DNA of 64,000 nucleotides from Ricordea florida (taxonomy: Eukaryota > Cnidaria > Anthozoa > Corallimorpharia > Ricordeidae). Made by a program: the position numbers and the translations under genes. The DNA is taken from assembly GCA_949710005.1 (NCBI GenBank), contig OX453282.1, positions 2,997,001 through 3,061,000 of the forward strand. Direction: 5' to 3'. Below are positions 56,401 through 61,662 of the stretch, in pieces. Numbering within the stretch: the first letter of the stretch is position 1; each line of letters opens with the position of its first letter. The notes below the pieces were generated by a model. The model was not told the origin of the DNA. It worked only from the letters and a program-made list of their open reading frames with translations, and made no database searches.

Positions 56401-57752
56401 ACACGTAGAATACCCAAACCTGAAGTCATCAAAGGTGAGATTTAATGGCTACAAAACTGAAAACTTAGTCATGTAGAATTCAAACGTGCGACCTTGGCAT
56501 TCCAGCACCGGTCAGATATTCCTGTTCTTAATTTTCACACGTCTTCCCCAGTTTAGCACCTAAGTTCATTTCAAACTCAGTTTTGGTTACAGTTAGTGCG
56601 TTTATTTCTAGCTTGGCAAGGGAAGCACTTGTAGGTACTTTTATGCATATCTTTCTGCTACCGTTATCTTCCTCTCATCCATATATTGATTTATTTTCCT
56701 AACCAACTCTTACCAATCAACTCACCTTAACCCTTAAACTCCTAAGGGGTCTCCCTGTGACGAGTAAAATCGACTGGCGTTAGCCAGAGTAAGATCTGTA
56801 AAGTCACTCTTAGAAGGTAAAGGGTTAACTCATTTCATCTACCAGTTTTCAACATCAGATTACAGGATCGATCTCAATAGCGATTTCTAAGAGTTGCGTT
56901 AGAAAGCTCCCAATAACGTACAAGAAACGTAATCCAATGTTCAGTCTTGTCAGTAACAAATCAAATAACGGGCAAATAACGGGCCTTAGGCCAGAAGGCG
57001 CAACTATAGTTACGTCGTGTTGGCGACTTTTATTCAATTTCTGTATGAGTTTTATGTGGAATTCATTGAGGGAAATTTAAAGCCGCTGTAAGTGTAAGAG
57101 TAAATATGTTTGTACTTTGTTTCCTTAGCTTTACGAACAGGTCTTGGGATTTAGCCGCCCCGAGGGGGAGGAGGAGGAAGACCGAAGCCCCCCTGCCCTC
57201 CCTCCAGCTTTTTATCCTCTGCTGGAACGAATAGAAGAACAAGAAAAAAAGTAAGTTAACATTATTTAAGAAGTGTAGACAAATGACTTGAAAACGCTAG
57301 AACAGAAAAAAGTTATATCCTTTTTTCAAGGCGTGATCTAGTCGATGGTGCCAAAGAAAACTTGCATACACCTGATAGAACCCCTTTTTTTAACTAACGG
57401 TAGTATAACTTGCTTTATCAATTTATCAACTTGTTTGCTTATCCCTTTATGAGATACTAAAGGAACAGACCGAACTACTGAGAATCAAGTCCCTTTTGGG
57501 AAACAATTGGTGAAGCCAACAAATGGAAGAAACTGGCAAGAGTTGGAATACAGCAATAACGCGCTTTTTACGCTTTTGTAATACGTCATAGTCTAACAGC
57601 GTTCTTTTTTCCGACACAGAATCGGTGGGATATATGAGATACTAAAGGAACAGACCGAACTACTGAGATCAATGAAATCTGGAGAGAGACCATCAGAGGA
57701 AAAGTCTCGTGCACAGAAAGGAATCAAAGAGATACTTCCATTCAAGTTTTAG
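28947..57752 (+). CDS. TRPA1: Gene B: TRPA1-like cation channel
   Basis: Twenty-nine exons join without a frame break into 1084 residues plus stop; human TRPA1 has 1119. Order: acidic N-terminus, about 15 ankyrin repeats (residues 65-600), a TRPA-type linker (RWREV, MPEV, IMDQC), S1 about 702-724, S2 about 759-780, S3 about 795-812, S4 about 820-838, S5 about 849-880, pore loop FVMTLGELNY about 894-903, S6 about 922-950, then VGLAVGDI and a C-terminal coiled coil. Known: TRPA channels are tetrameric, calcium-permeable sensors of temperature or chemicals in the plasma membrane. The linker, pore, S6 and post-S6 helix follow vertebrate TRPA1 closely. Three linker cysteines needed for electrophile sensing in human TRPA1 are absent, so ligand use may differ. 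Start codon at 28947 has A at -3 and G at +4. The exon at 44543-44584 is the least certain. Confidence 0.92.
29676..29822 (+). mobile_element. Hairpin element
   Basis: GATAAAGTAAGTTATACCAC and GTGGTATAACTTACTTTATC are inverses, with GGCTAGCGCTCGAAACGTCA in the loop side. A related fragment is at 57397. Confidence 0.78.
30070..30152 (-). repeat. tRNA-like sequence
   Basis: Minus strand has GGCCGAGTGGTTAGGGCGCC (A box, type as in tRNA-Leu or Ser) and GGGTTCGATTCCCG (B box), with a CTCATAA loop. It may be a SINE head; an anticodon assignment is not safe. Confidence 0.5.
30172..30440 (-). mobile_element. Composite foldback element, partial
   Basis: Reverse relative of 6366-6550: CTGATTGGTTCGCTATATCG box, ATGGCTGCCAGTCGTTCGCG (MAASRSRAFNEIK), then half of the AACAATTATTCGCC hairpin. 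Confidence 0.6.
30627..30697 (+). mobile_element. Foldback MITE, ACCTACCCCTCCCC family, internally deleted
   Basis: Left arm complete; right arm reduced to TGCCCAGATACTGACATTG. Confidence 0.72.
30812..30905 (+). CDS. TRPA1: Gene B exon 2: first ankyrin unit
   Basis: 94 bp, phase 0 in and phase 1 out. KDKKGEKPIKLHAACLAGNE opens the ankyrin array (LHAACLAGN). Confidence 0.85.
30925..31178 (+). repeat. LINE 3' end
   Basis: NETIGSFKSSIRKYFLSKNS followed by an AT-rich tail with GTAAATAAAGTTGTTTC. Ends at the hairpin MITE. Confidence 0.6.
31181..31327 (+). mobile_element. Hairpin MITE, TTCATGGTAGGCC family, copy 2
   Basis: Nearly identical to 24830-24974, in an intron of gene B; copy 1 is in gene A. 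Confidence 0.88.
31399..31574 (+). CDS. TRPA1: Gene B exon 3: ankyrin repeats
   Basis: 176 bp. Two repeats: GRTPLHNAILGRHVRIVECL and DAPLHTAVKTGDENIVK. Donor GTAAGA. Confidence 0.93.
32447..32554 (+). CDS. TRPA1: Gene B exon 4: ankyrin repeat
   Basis: 108 bp, phase 0 at both ends. Contains SITPLHIAADKNKVNICKLL. Confidence 0.9.
32982..33090 (+). CDS. TRPA1: Gene B exon 5: ankyrin repeat (divergent)
   Basis: 109 bp. IEHGASPDCRNDDNMTPLTS. The donor GTAAGC is followed within about 10 bp by a long CAT microsatellite. Confidence 0.88.
33100..33270 (+). repeat. CAT/CAC microsatellite
   Basis: Starts about 10 bp after the donor of gene B exon 5 and fills much of that intron. The long frames on both strands here are microsatellite translations. 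Confidence 0.95.
33370..33467 (+). CDS. TRPA1: Gene B exon 6: ankyrin repeat
   Basis: 98 bp. YGVDKEGSTLLHLAVDSGNL. Acceptor AAACAG, donor GTAAGT. Confidence 0.9.
33558..33605 (+). CDS. TRPA1: Gene B exon 7: short ankyrin exon with a probable GC donor
   Basis: 48 bp, VVKLSLDNGALIRQPK. No GT donor fits the phase of the next exon. AAG|GCGAGT does, and it gives normal ankyrin spacing into ESDKTTAFHLACSQG. Confidence 0.75.
33725..34803 (+). repeat. TGAC tetranucleotide-derived satellite
   Basis: ACTGACTGACTGACTG runs at 33725-33860 and degenerate 36-70 bp higher-order units (TGACTGAGTAAATGACTGGT) at 34316-34803. They fill most of the intron that starts with the GC donor. Confidence 0.9.
34830..35015 (+). 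CDS. TRPA1: Gene B exon 8: two ankyrin repeats
   Basis: 186 bp, phase 0 at both ends. TAFHLACSQGELEIVQLF and GLTPLHRAALNNHSTIVQYL. Confidence 0.93.
35253..35376 (+). mobile_element. Hairpin MITE, AACTGAGTGGAGTGC family, copy 1
   Basis: GGTAATTGAACTGAGTGGAG and CTCCACTCAGTTCAATTACC are inverses. A related copy is at 53101-53244. Confidence 0.88.
36025..36213 (+). CDS. TRPA1: Gene B exon 9: two ankyrin repeats
   Basis: 189 bp, phase 0. CRTPLFLAAGVGATETVQLL, then a degenerate unit RSSVRVAVGHTATMEVLL. Confidence 0.92.
36361..36661 (+). mobile_element. Composite foldback element
   Basis: Hairpin AACAATTAGACCCGTAGCCC ... CTAATTGTTTTAGTATCACC joined to a part bounded by AGTATCACCCAACTAGT and ACTAGTTGGGTGATACT, with a CCAATCAG box at 36615. 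No clear ATG exon here. Confidence 0.7.
36880..37075 (+). repeat. ATT/ATC microsatellite
   Basis: ATCATTATTATT-type units before gene B exon 10. Confidence 0.93.
37161..37247 (+). CDS. TRPA1: Gene B exon 10: ankyrin repeat
   Basis: 87 bp, phase 0. IVDKDITGFAPVHYAAKHGH. Donor GTATCC is weak. Confidence 0.88.
37499..37602 (+). mobile_element. Small foldback, TTAACCCTTTCACTCCC family, copy 1
   Basis: Left end TTAACCCTTTCACTCCCAAG, right end GAGAGTGAAAGGGTTAA. Relatives at 40200-40412 and 56738-56826. Confidence 0.75.
38004..38089 (+). CDS. TRPA1: Gene B exon 11: ankyrin repeat, first part
   Basis: 86 bp, phase 0 in and phase 2 out. NIVLFIERNKAAT, then GLDTTLHGAA joined to RYGW in the next exon. 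Confidence 0.85.
38225..38600 (-). repeat. tRNA-derived SINE copies (inverted pair plus one)
   Basis: 38239-38290 and 38290-38345 are inverted tRNA-like B-box regions (GACCTTGCGA; TCGCAAGGTCATGGGTTTGA). 38503-38580 has a plus-strand A box TAGCTCAGTTGGTTAGAGCG. All share the tail GAATTTTTTCAGG. Confidence 0.7.
38716..38877 (+). CDS. TRPA1: Gene B exon 12: ankyrin repeats
   Basis: 162 bp. YGWSEIAEVLLSGRNI and KTALHFACAEGHDRVVELLL. Donor GTGCGT. Confidence 0.92.
39133..39247 (+). CDS. TRPA1: Gene B exon 13: ankyrin repeat
   Basis: 115 bp. DHNDRTALHIAAMRGSKTCI. Donor GTAACG. Confidence 0.91.
39375..39544 (+). CDS. TRPA1: Gene B exon 14: last ankyrin repeats
   Basis: 170 bp, ends in phase 2. 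NTALHLAAIYDQPDVVTILL, then NQNVLDAAMKAERNNVALAI. A 106-bp repeat array starts about 30 bp after the donor. Confidence 0.92.
39577..39842 (-). repeat. 106-bp repeat, array 5
   Basis: About 2.5 units starting about 33 bp after the donor of gene B exon 14. Same orientation as arrays 3 and 4. Confidence 0.9.
39911..39995 (+). CDS. TRPA1: Gene B exon 15: linker (RWREV ... MPEV)
   Basis: 85 bp with no start codon of its own. It fits the required phases (2 in, 0 out), has acceptor TTTCAAG and donor GTAAGA, and encodes WREVMTSC and KMPEVAV. This aligns with the TRPA1 linker RWDEC ... LPEC, with valine at both cysteine positions. Confidence 0.85.
40200..40412 (+). mobile_element. Small foldback, TTAACCCTTT family, copy 2
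   Basis: TTTAACCCTTTACTCCCTGA at the left and GGGTTAAAGGGTTAA at the right. Confidence 0.6.
40521..40906 (+). mobile_element. MITE of 386 bp with AATGGCYGAATTTATAC ends
   Basis: Inverted ends AATGGCTGAATTTATACCTA and TAAGTATAAATTCGGCCATT, with several internal inverted GACGAATTATCCGTC motifs. It ends 51 bp before gene B exon 16. Confidence 0.85.
40958..41014 (+). CDS. TRPA1: Gene B exon 16: linker
   Basis: 57 bp, phase 0 at both ends. RIMDQCITKKGNPGDKDYK. The other two frames have stops. It matches the TRPA1 segment after LPEC; the cysteine of IMDQC is kept. Confidence 0.82.
41550..41618 (+). CDS. TRPA1: Gene B exon 17: linker
   Basis: 69 bp, phase 0. ITYDLSVIQGEQKPGQDPLI, at the place of the TRPA1 YN.KYLQ..EPL segment. 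Confidence 0.78.
41735..42033 (+). mobile_element. Composite foldback element with a Crypton-like first exon
   Basis: CTGATTGGCTACGCTATCC box, then ATG at 41827 opening a 34-residue frame (MAAASSRFRIVQEEDLDSLL) with stop at 41929-41931, then the hairpin CTATCGCGTGATAGTTGAC with ends AAAACAATTAG and CTAATTGTTTAATAG. The peptide resembles the fragment at 6691. Confidence 0.68.
42775..42955 (+). repeat. GACT/CTGT microsatellite
   Basis: GACTGACT and CTGTCTGTCTGT runs just before gene B exon 18. Confidence 0.92.
42988..43058 (+). CDS. TRPA1: Gene B exon 18: pre-S1 helix
   Basis: 71 bp, ends in phase 2. TMLERRRLNCLTHPVCFIMM, matching the conserved TRPA1 ELLNHPVC segment just before S1. Confidence 0.9.
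43596..43734 (+). CDS. TRPA1: Gene B exon 19: S1 and start of the S1-S2 loop
   Basis: 139 bp. Acceptor GGCAG completes TGG for W. FGWKYLALNLILYLLLVIPL is S1; the loop has an N-glycosylation sequon (NET). The open reading extends upstream, but no other acceptor keeps the frame. Confidence 0.88.
44235..44513 (+). repeat. LINE 3' end
   Basis: LPTTIKEVTSLPIFKNLLRL, the usual LINE polyprotein end, then a tail with GGGACACCCTACCTAAATAA. It stops 30 bp before the candidate micro-exon. Confidence 0.75.
44543..44584 (+). CDS. TRPA1: Gene B exon 20: candidate micro-exon in the S1-S2 loop
   Basis: 42 bp, EYINFDVPCALNDL, phase 0 at both ends, acceptor GTCACCAG and donor GTAAGA. It would join NETLTRK to IALYLQYG and give the loop a length close to that of TRPA1. 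The main frame holds with or without it, so it may be alternative. Confidence 0.55.
44736..45005 (-). repeat. tRNA-derived SINE, family 2, copy 1
   Basis: Minus strand TAGCTCAGTTGGAAGAGCAC (A box) and GGGTTCGAACCCCG (B box), with shared flanks (TGATCATCGCAGTTATG; AGACCATATATTTGAACTGC). Confidence 0.85.
45252..45332 (+). CDS. TRPA1: Gene B exon 21: S2
   Basis: 81 bp, phase 0. IALYLQYGIIIITICLILKE, a hydrophobic helix, then ELLQLHKQ, like the EAGQIFQQ stretch after TRPA1 S2. Confidence 0.88.
45470..45636 (+). CDS. TRPA1: Gene B exon 22: S3 and S4
   Basis: 167 bp, ends in phase 2. RLKYLCSLSHYCDWICYGFA (S3) and IGAIALFIAWMNLILYL (S4). As in TRPA1, S4 is poor in positive charges. Confidence 0.93.
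45690..45870 (-). repeat. tRNA-derived SINE, family 3
   Basis: Minus strand TAGCTCAGTGGTAGAGTGTC, with a B-box region partly duplicated (CCTACGACC; CCTACGACCTACC). Related to 24246-24330; both share a flank with GTCACAGGCAAACTC-type sequence. Confidence 0.68.
46000..47370 (+). other. Gene B intron without recognised features
   Basis: No exon fits here. Short repeat scraps only (CTAACGCTTGAGGCGTCAG near 46727; CAAAGGGTTAA near 46950). Confidence 0.45.
47371..47431 (+). CDS. TRPA1: Gene B exon 23: S4-S5 linker and start of S5
   Basis: 61 bp. RLSSYGQYIIMLTTMFVTLF, at the place of TRPA1 FENCGIFIVMLEVILKTLL. Confidence 0.86.
47508..48005 (-). repeat. tRNA-derived SINE, family 2, tandem copies 2 and 3
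   Basis: 47508-47766 and 47767-48005 are almost identical and repeat the tRNA-like head (GGGATTCGAACCCATGACCT) and the same flanks, so the SINE was duplicated with its flanking DNA. Confidence 0.88.
48084..48420 (+). repeat. Tandem repeat, period about 92-96 bp
   Basis: ACAATAACACAGAACAC recurs at about 48084, 48180, 48272 and 48368, with ACAACTCTAATCCCACAAC between. Confidence 0.85.
48619..48661 (+). repeat. AAT microsatellite
   Basis: About 13 TAA units. Confidence 0.95.
48832..50452 (-). mobile_element. DNA-transposon-like element of 1.6 kb with GGGGCCCGTTTC ends
   Basis: Left end GGGGCCCGTTTCCCGAAAGC and right end CTTCGAGAAACGGGCCCC, both followed inward by repeated CCGGTAA / TTACCGG motifs. 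On the minus strand 50244-50041 encodes MAARGGLFSLARRPRSHQRR and an E/R-rich helix, like a transposase first exon. No catalytic part seen; nonautonomous. Family not assigned. Confidence 0.72.
50565..50636 (+). CDS. TRPA1: Gene B exon 24: S5
   Basis: 72 bp, phase 0. VLLLFFLFVMAFSSTFYLLL. The TRPA1 counterpart is VVFIFLLLAFGLSFYILL. Confidence 0.92.
50664..50740 (+). mobile_element. Hairpin element
   Basis: GTAATCAAATGGTGAACTCG and CGAGTTCACCATTTGATTAC are exact inverses, 28 bp after gene B exon 24. Confidence 0.85.
52587..52760 (+). CDS. TRPA1: Gene B exon 25: pore loop and S6
   Basis: 174 bp, phase 0. FPYSMMTIFVMTLGELNYAD is the pore. The filter has GEL where human TRPA1 has GDI. S6 ends GMPIILMNML before donor GTGAGT. 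Confidence 0.95.
52782..53023 (+). mobile_element. MITE, GGGCCGGTTGTTTGAAG family, copy 2
   Basis: Ends GGGCCGGGTTGTCCGAAGC and CTTCGAACAACCGGCCCC. It starts 22 bp after the donor of the pore exon. Confidence 0.85.
53101..53244 (+). mobile_element. Hairpin MITE, ACTGAGTGGAGTCC family, copy 2
   Basis: GGTAATAGGACTGAGTGGAG at the left and GACGACACGAAGTCTTATTACC at the right, with TCGGACGACCGCGTAGCGGG at the centre. Confidence 0.82.
53570..54178 (+). repeat. Direct repeat of about 225 bp around a hairpin
   Basis: 53570-53790 and 53943-54178 share AAAGTTCCTCATTAAACTCA, GCAGCACATGTAC, CGCCATCTTGT and CATAATGGCCACCAACTT. Between them is a foldback (GTAAGATTTC ... ACTTCATTATGCAT and inverse). Confidence 0.85.
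54297..54996 (-). mobile_element. Composite foldback plus Crypton-like fragment, copy 2
   Basis: Hairpin 54297-54411 (AACAATTATTCGCCGAAGGC family) followed by 54412-54996, which is nearly identical to 6578-7160 in reverse. Ends GTATAATTTTAGAGCTGAAC and GTTCAGCTCTGACATTATAC are inverted repeats with two mismatches. The same broken MAASSRF exon and stops are present. Confidence 0.72.
54997..55026 (+). repeat. Intronic copy of the 3' end of the TRPA pore exon and its donor
   Basis: ATCATTCTTATGAATATGCT and GGTGGGTAGC match 52740-52769 at 29 of 30 bases. The donor reads GTGGGT instead of GTGAGT. The 45 bp after it repeat 54256-54300. Confidence 0.88.
55027..56332 (+). other. Gene B introns around exon 26
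   Basis: Apart from the exon at 55643-55711, no repeat family or gene recognised. A CACT run lies at 56105-56119. Confidence 0.45.
55643..55711 (+). CDS. TRPA1: Gene B exon 26: post-S6 helix
   Basis: 69 bp, phase 0. VGLAVGDIDKIQVNALLDRY continues MNML as in TRPA1 (LIGLAVGDI). Preceded by a T-rich tract ending TCACTGAG. Confidence 0.93.
56333..56434 (+). CDS. TRPA1: Gene B exon 27: C-terminal domain
   Basis: 102 bp, phase 0. VELVLDMEETLPSWLAKRGQ matches TRPA1 VELHTSLEKKLPLWFLRKV, and VEYPN matches its VYPN. Confidence 0.93.
56738..56826 (+). mobile_element. Small foldback, TTAACCCTTAAACTCC family, copy 3
   Basis: TTAACCCTTAAACTCCTAAG and AGAAGGTAAAGGGTTAA, with the internal CTGGCGTTAGCCAG hairpin. 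Confidence 0.72.
57129..57250 (+). CDS. TRPA1: Gene B exon 28: acidic and proline-rich segment
   Basis: 122 bp, ends in phase 2. GFSRPEGEEEEDRSPPALPP then FYPLLERIEEQEK. Confidence 0.88.
57449..57483 (+). repeat. Intronic 35-bp copy of last-exon sequence of gene B
   Basis: ATGAGATACTAAAGGAACAG and the next 15 bases are identical to 57634-57668 in the last exon. Confidence 0.92.
57620..57752 (+). CDS. TRPA1: Gene B last exon: C-terminal coiled coil
   Basis: 133 bp ending in TAG at 57750-57752. GIYEILKEQTELLRSMKSGE has heptad-like hydrophobic spacing, as in the TRPA1 C-terminal coiled coil that assembles the tetramer. A 35-bp copy of part of this exon lies in the intron before it. Confidence 0.9.
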
Positions 57753-58455
57753 TAATAATGTAGTGCTTTACAATGATCATTTGGAGAAATGAACTCTTCA
57801 GAAATGTTTGGAAGTCATCTGAGAGAGCGAACCTGCTAAACCTGTTTCCTCTTATACAAACACCGGTATATAATATCGTGGGTTGTGTGAAATATTTTAC
57901 GACTCTTTAGGTTAGCTCTCGATTGACCCTCCTATTTACTTCAACTTCAAAGAACTGAATAGCAATTCCCCTTGATGAGAACCATACACTTATCTATATA
58001 AAAGTTCAGAGAATATGACATTACATCAATTCAATACTTTAAAGGTGATAATTTTCTCGACCGCCATTATGTCTGCTTTACAATGTACAACTTGAAATGG
58101 GAACCGAAATGCAATATGAGTTTCTTGGTTTGCACGAGGATATTTTTTAATCTTTGGCTCTTTTTGGGAAGAGCCGAAGAGCAGTCAGCGGTGAGCTGTT
58201 AAGATGGGTAAGTACTTGGCGCAGGTACTCACATAGTGAGGACACTAAAGTAAGCATGGGCTGGGGATAATTAAGAACACTGAAGTACGGCTAAGGATGA
58301 GTACGGCTAGAGTACAGCTGAGATAAAGCTTGGCGACTACATTTATAACGCAGACCACTCTTTTAATGGGTGAACCTCTCAAACCACAGCCTGCATCAAG
58401 TAGTTACCGCAAGACGGAAGTTACTTGTAAATATTAGCCTAATGAATCTTTTTAC

Positions 58456-58860
58456 ACGGTTTGCTCAGTTGGTGGAGCGCCGGCCTGTCGAGCGAGAGGT
58501 CGTGAGTTCAAACCTCGGCCGGACCGACACTCAAGGTCTTAAAATAACTGAGGAGAATGTGCTGCCTTTGTTATGAAATCTGAAAATGGTTATACATTCT
58601 AGTCTTCTCGTATAAGGACGAAAACCTGTAGGCCCCGTCTCACAGCACTGTTCTTGTGGGATGTTAAAGATCCCACAACACTGTTCCAAAAGAGTAGGGG
58701 ACGTAGACCCTGGTGTTGTTGTCGACCTTTAATTAAGTTTGATTTAGTTTGATTGTAATTAATTAATTAATTAATTAATTAATAGGAGAATTGATGTAAG
58801 GCGCCTTTGACCATATCCATATGAAAAAGAGCGCTATACGAATTCATCATCATTAAATTC
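58456..58860 (+). repeat. tRNA-derived SINE, family 1, copy 2
   Basis: TTGCTCAGTTGGTGGAGCGC (A box), GTGAGTTCAAACCTC (B box), body GTTCTTGTGGGATGTTAAAG, and an AATT-rich tail. It fills the spacer between the convergent genes B and C. The opposite-strand copy is at 15700-16053. Confidence 0.85.
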
Positions 58861-59093
58861 ATTATCATTATTACACCAACCGCTTCGATTAGCTTTCGCT
58901 ATATATACCCGGGTAGTGTACGTTTGAGCTTTGTATGGTAATCGCTTATCAATACATAACTGAATGAAAGAGTGAATGGAAACCGCACAATATAGCTGCG
59001 AGTGCTATTTGTTTCTTCAACAATACTTGTCTGAAACAAATTTCAACTGCTGTTTAGAGAAAAGCTTTTTCAATCCCACAAGTCATGAGGAGC

Positions 59094-59885
59094 TTAGATA
59101 TCTGATCCCATCCACCACTGTGTTGTTGATGCGGAATTTCCAGTACATTTATGGTTTGGATTTATCACTTTGTAGAAACCAAAATTGTCTTCCCCGATGA
59201 CCGCGCCGGCGCTTGGATCCAAGTCACAACCATTCACAACACTCCAATAAGAGTCAGTATGCATGTGCTGCGAATCCTTTTGAACCAGCATGGCTTTACA
59301 GCTTGAGCAGCCTATACTGCGAGCAAAAATATACTCAAACCTTTGACACTTGTCCAAGTTTACGAACGTCAGTATGTCTGTATCCTGTAGCGACGCACGT
59401 GCGTAGTCTGTGAACGTAAGGCCTGACGGGAAGTTGCACGTCGCGCGCCAGTGAGTTGAATTGTCCCGGATGCGACTTGTGTCTTGCAACGAAAGCCGGA
59501 AGTTGTTCCAGTTAAAATTTCTTTCATTTTGTGGATAGTCGTGATAAAAGGGTTCAGCACTGTAAAGGTTTTTATTTGACAAAGAAAATGATTCGATTGC
59601 TGTCCACGCTTTGCCAGCTTCGGAATCAAAATCGCAATACGTTTGAAAGTTGTCAACAGCGCTCGTGTAAAAATTATAAACACCTGATGCTGCGGTCGGT
59701 TTAAGCTTTTTGTAAGCCTGGCATGAATTGACTCGTGGATGGAATAGTTCACACTCTTTTCCTACATAATGCATTGGGCATGCGCAGAGGTACGGTTCTG
59801 CGACGTCACTGCACCGTTCTACGCAGGTGCCGCCATTCAAACATGGCTGTGATTGACAGCATCCGTTTATGCATGTACCGTTACC
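59094..59885 (-). CDS. Gene C exon 2: EGF and fibrinogen-like region
   Basis: 792 bp from acceptor CTTTCAG to the stop at 59094-59096. The EGF domain is followed by about 205 residues with eight or more cysteines and WWMGSDI at the end. Confidence 0.83.
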   Translation of the reverse strand, partial: GNGTCINGCCQSQPCLNGGTCVERCSDVAEPYLCACPMHYVGKECELFHPRVNSCQAYKKLKPTAASGVYNFYTSAVDNFQTYCDFDSEAGKAWTAIESFSLSNKNLYSAEPFYHDYPQNERNFNWNNFRLSLQDTSRIRDNSTHWRATCNFPSGLTFTDYARASLQDTDILTFVNLDKCQRFEYIFARSIGCSSCKAMLVQKDSQHMHTDSYWSVVNGCDLDPSAGAVIGEDNFGFYKVINPNHKCTGNSASTTQWWMGSDI

Positions 59886-61536
59886 CTGAAAGTGAACAAG
59901 ACGAAAGTGTAAAACATGTTGAATAATCAGAGAGTTTGATATAATATATCAAACACGACATCAAACACGAGATATAGTGTTTGTCACTAATATCATGGGT
60001 GACAAATTACTCCTTTATTTTGGCGCGAATGGGAAATTACATGGCAAAATTACATGGCAACTTCTCCTACTTACGTTTTGTTCAATTTGAACAAAACGCG
60101 CGTGAAATTATTCCTTAATTTAACTTGTCATACATATCTAACACCGGGAAGAGAGCTGAAAGTTTTTTTTTAGCAAAAATGGAGGTGTTTGACATGCTAT
60201 GAAAGAAATGTATCGATTGTCTGATAAAGCTTCTCAAAGGAAATTATTTAGAAGGAGAAATCAACGATGCAAAAAACGAGACGTGTTTCATCAGATATCC
60301 AAACACATAACTGTGTCTGATTTCCTTTGTCTTTCCCTCATACGTTATTAATGAGTTTGAGAATGATTTTATCAAATCCGGATTGCTTTGGCATTTACAT
60401 AATCAGTAATAAAATACTGTTCTACTTTTTTAGCTTTTTTAACTTAAGAACAAGATTTAAGCTTTGGGTCATACAATGTGGCTGTACCGTTTCACCCTTT
60501 TACTCCAAGAGTCAAGTCTTGAGTCATACAACCAGGTTCCCACTTTTAACTCTTTCTCTCCCAGAGTCAAACTTTCAGTCATACTATGCGGTTCTTCTTT
60601 ACTATTCCCAGGTATTACTTTCTCAGTTTCAAACCTTGAGTTAGACAATGTGTTTCTGTCCCTTTCACCACTGTCGTAAAACCTTGAGATGTAGAACGTC
60701 TTTGTAACGTCTATACAATGTGATTTCTTACTCTTTTTACTGAACATTTATCAACAGCGTCACTTTTGGAAATTAGGGAAATAATTACCAATGAACTTAG
60801 CTTTTTTGTTAAGGTAGTCTAAATATCGTAACACTTGAGGTTTCTATTTAGACTGCCTTATCATCAGTGTATATAACTTGTCTTGCACATTTAACTTTTT
60901 TGTATATGTTGTCGTTCAATTTTATCCTTGGTTCAAATTTGGTTTTCTTTTGTTTTGGTTATCGTAATTTGATGATAATGAGTTTGAAACAACGAAAAAT
61001 GAAATTTGAATTAAGGATAAAATTGAACCACAACAGATGTATTTATTGTTTATATTTATTAATATAAAGATAAATTTACAATTAATAATATATGTAAAAT
61101 TGTAATATATACTGATGATTGTGGAATCAACGGAATGACTGAATGAATGAATGAATGAATGAATGAACGAATGAATGGAATACACTCAAAATAACTTTCT
61201 CTTACATACCTGTAAAGACTGTTGCATGGTGTATAGAAATGTGGAATACCTTGGAACAAGTTTCGTCGCTCCTCTTTTTCGTGTATTTAGTAGTTCACAG
61301 GTGTCACCAGTCACTTGAAAGGCTGCACAGCGGCATTCCTTTGCGCAGTGACGAAAACATTCCCATGGGCTTGTCACATTCACGGAGCGAATCGTGTGGT
61401 TCTCTAATGCAACGTTTCTCTCAAATGTGTTGTACACAAATATGAGTGATGTTTGAATAACGGTGGAACTTGTTGAATGGGTTGTCATGGTTAGAAGAGC
61501 AAAACAAGGGAACCAACAACAATCAAGTAAAAGCAT
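59094..61536 (-). CDS. Gene C: secreted PAN/apple-EGF-fibrinogen-like protein
   Basis: Two exons on the minus strand (61536-61210 and 59885-59094) give 372 residues. Order: a hydrophobic start that looks like a signal peptide (MLLLDCCWFPCFALLT); a PAN/apple domain about 45-105 with the C..HC..EC.C.AF....C.L pattern; an EGF domain about 110-160 (GTC, then LNGGTCVERC, CACP, GKECE); and a C-terminal region 165-372 that begins like a fibrinogen or fibrillar-collagen C domain (NSCQAYKK, SGVYNF, QTYCDFD, AWTAIESF) and then diverges. No membrane segment or GPI signal seen. Likely a secreted extracellular or matrix protein, possibly lectin-like. Convergent with gene B. A further upstream 5' UTR exon cannot be excluded. 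Confidence 0.8.
59886..61209 (-). other. Gene C intron
   Basis: 1.3 kb. A degenerate tandem repeat of about 65 bp lies at 60455-60715 (CTCAAGGTTTGA-, GACTCTGGGAG- and CATTGTATGAC-type motifs on the minus strand), and a GAAT microsatellite at 61138-61176. No exon recognised. Confidence 0.55.
61210..61536 (-). CDS. Gene C exon 1: signal peptide and PAN/apple domain
   Basis: 327 bp, 109 codons, ends in phase 0 before donor GTATGT. RSVNVTSPWECFRHCAKECR and then CAAFQVTGDTCELLN carry the six-cysteine PAN signature. Confidence 0.82.
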
Positions 61537-61595
61537 CTCGAGCTGATAAGGAAAGCAGTAACAAAGTTAATAACAGTAACGGCAACATGATCAAT

Positions 61596-61596
<1 letters not shown>

Positions 61597-61660
<64 letters not shown>
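61597..61660 (+). repeat. AAT microsatellite
   Basis: About 21 TAA units, directly before a MITE; TAATAAT also follows that MITE. Confidence 0.95.
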
Positions 61661-61661
<1 letters not shown>

Positions 61662-61662
<1 letters not shown>

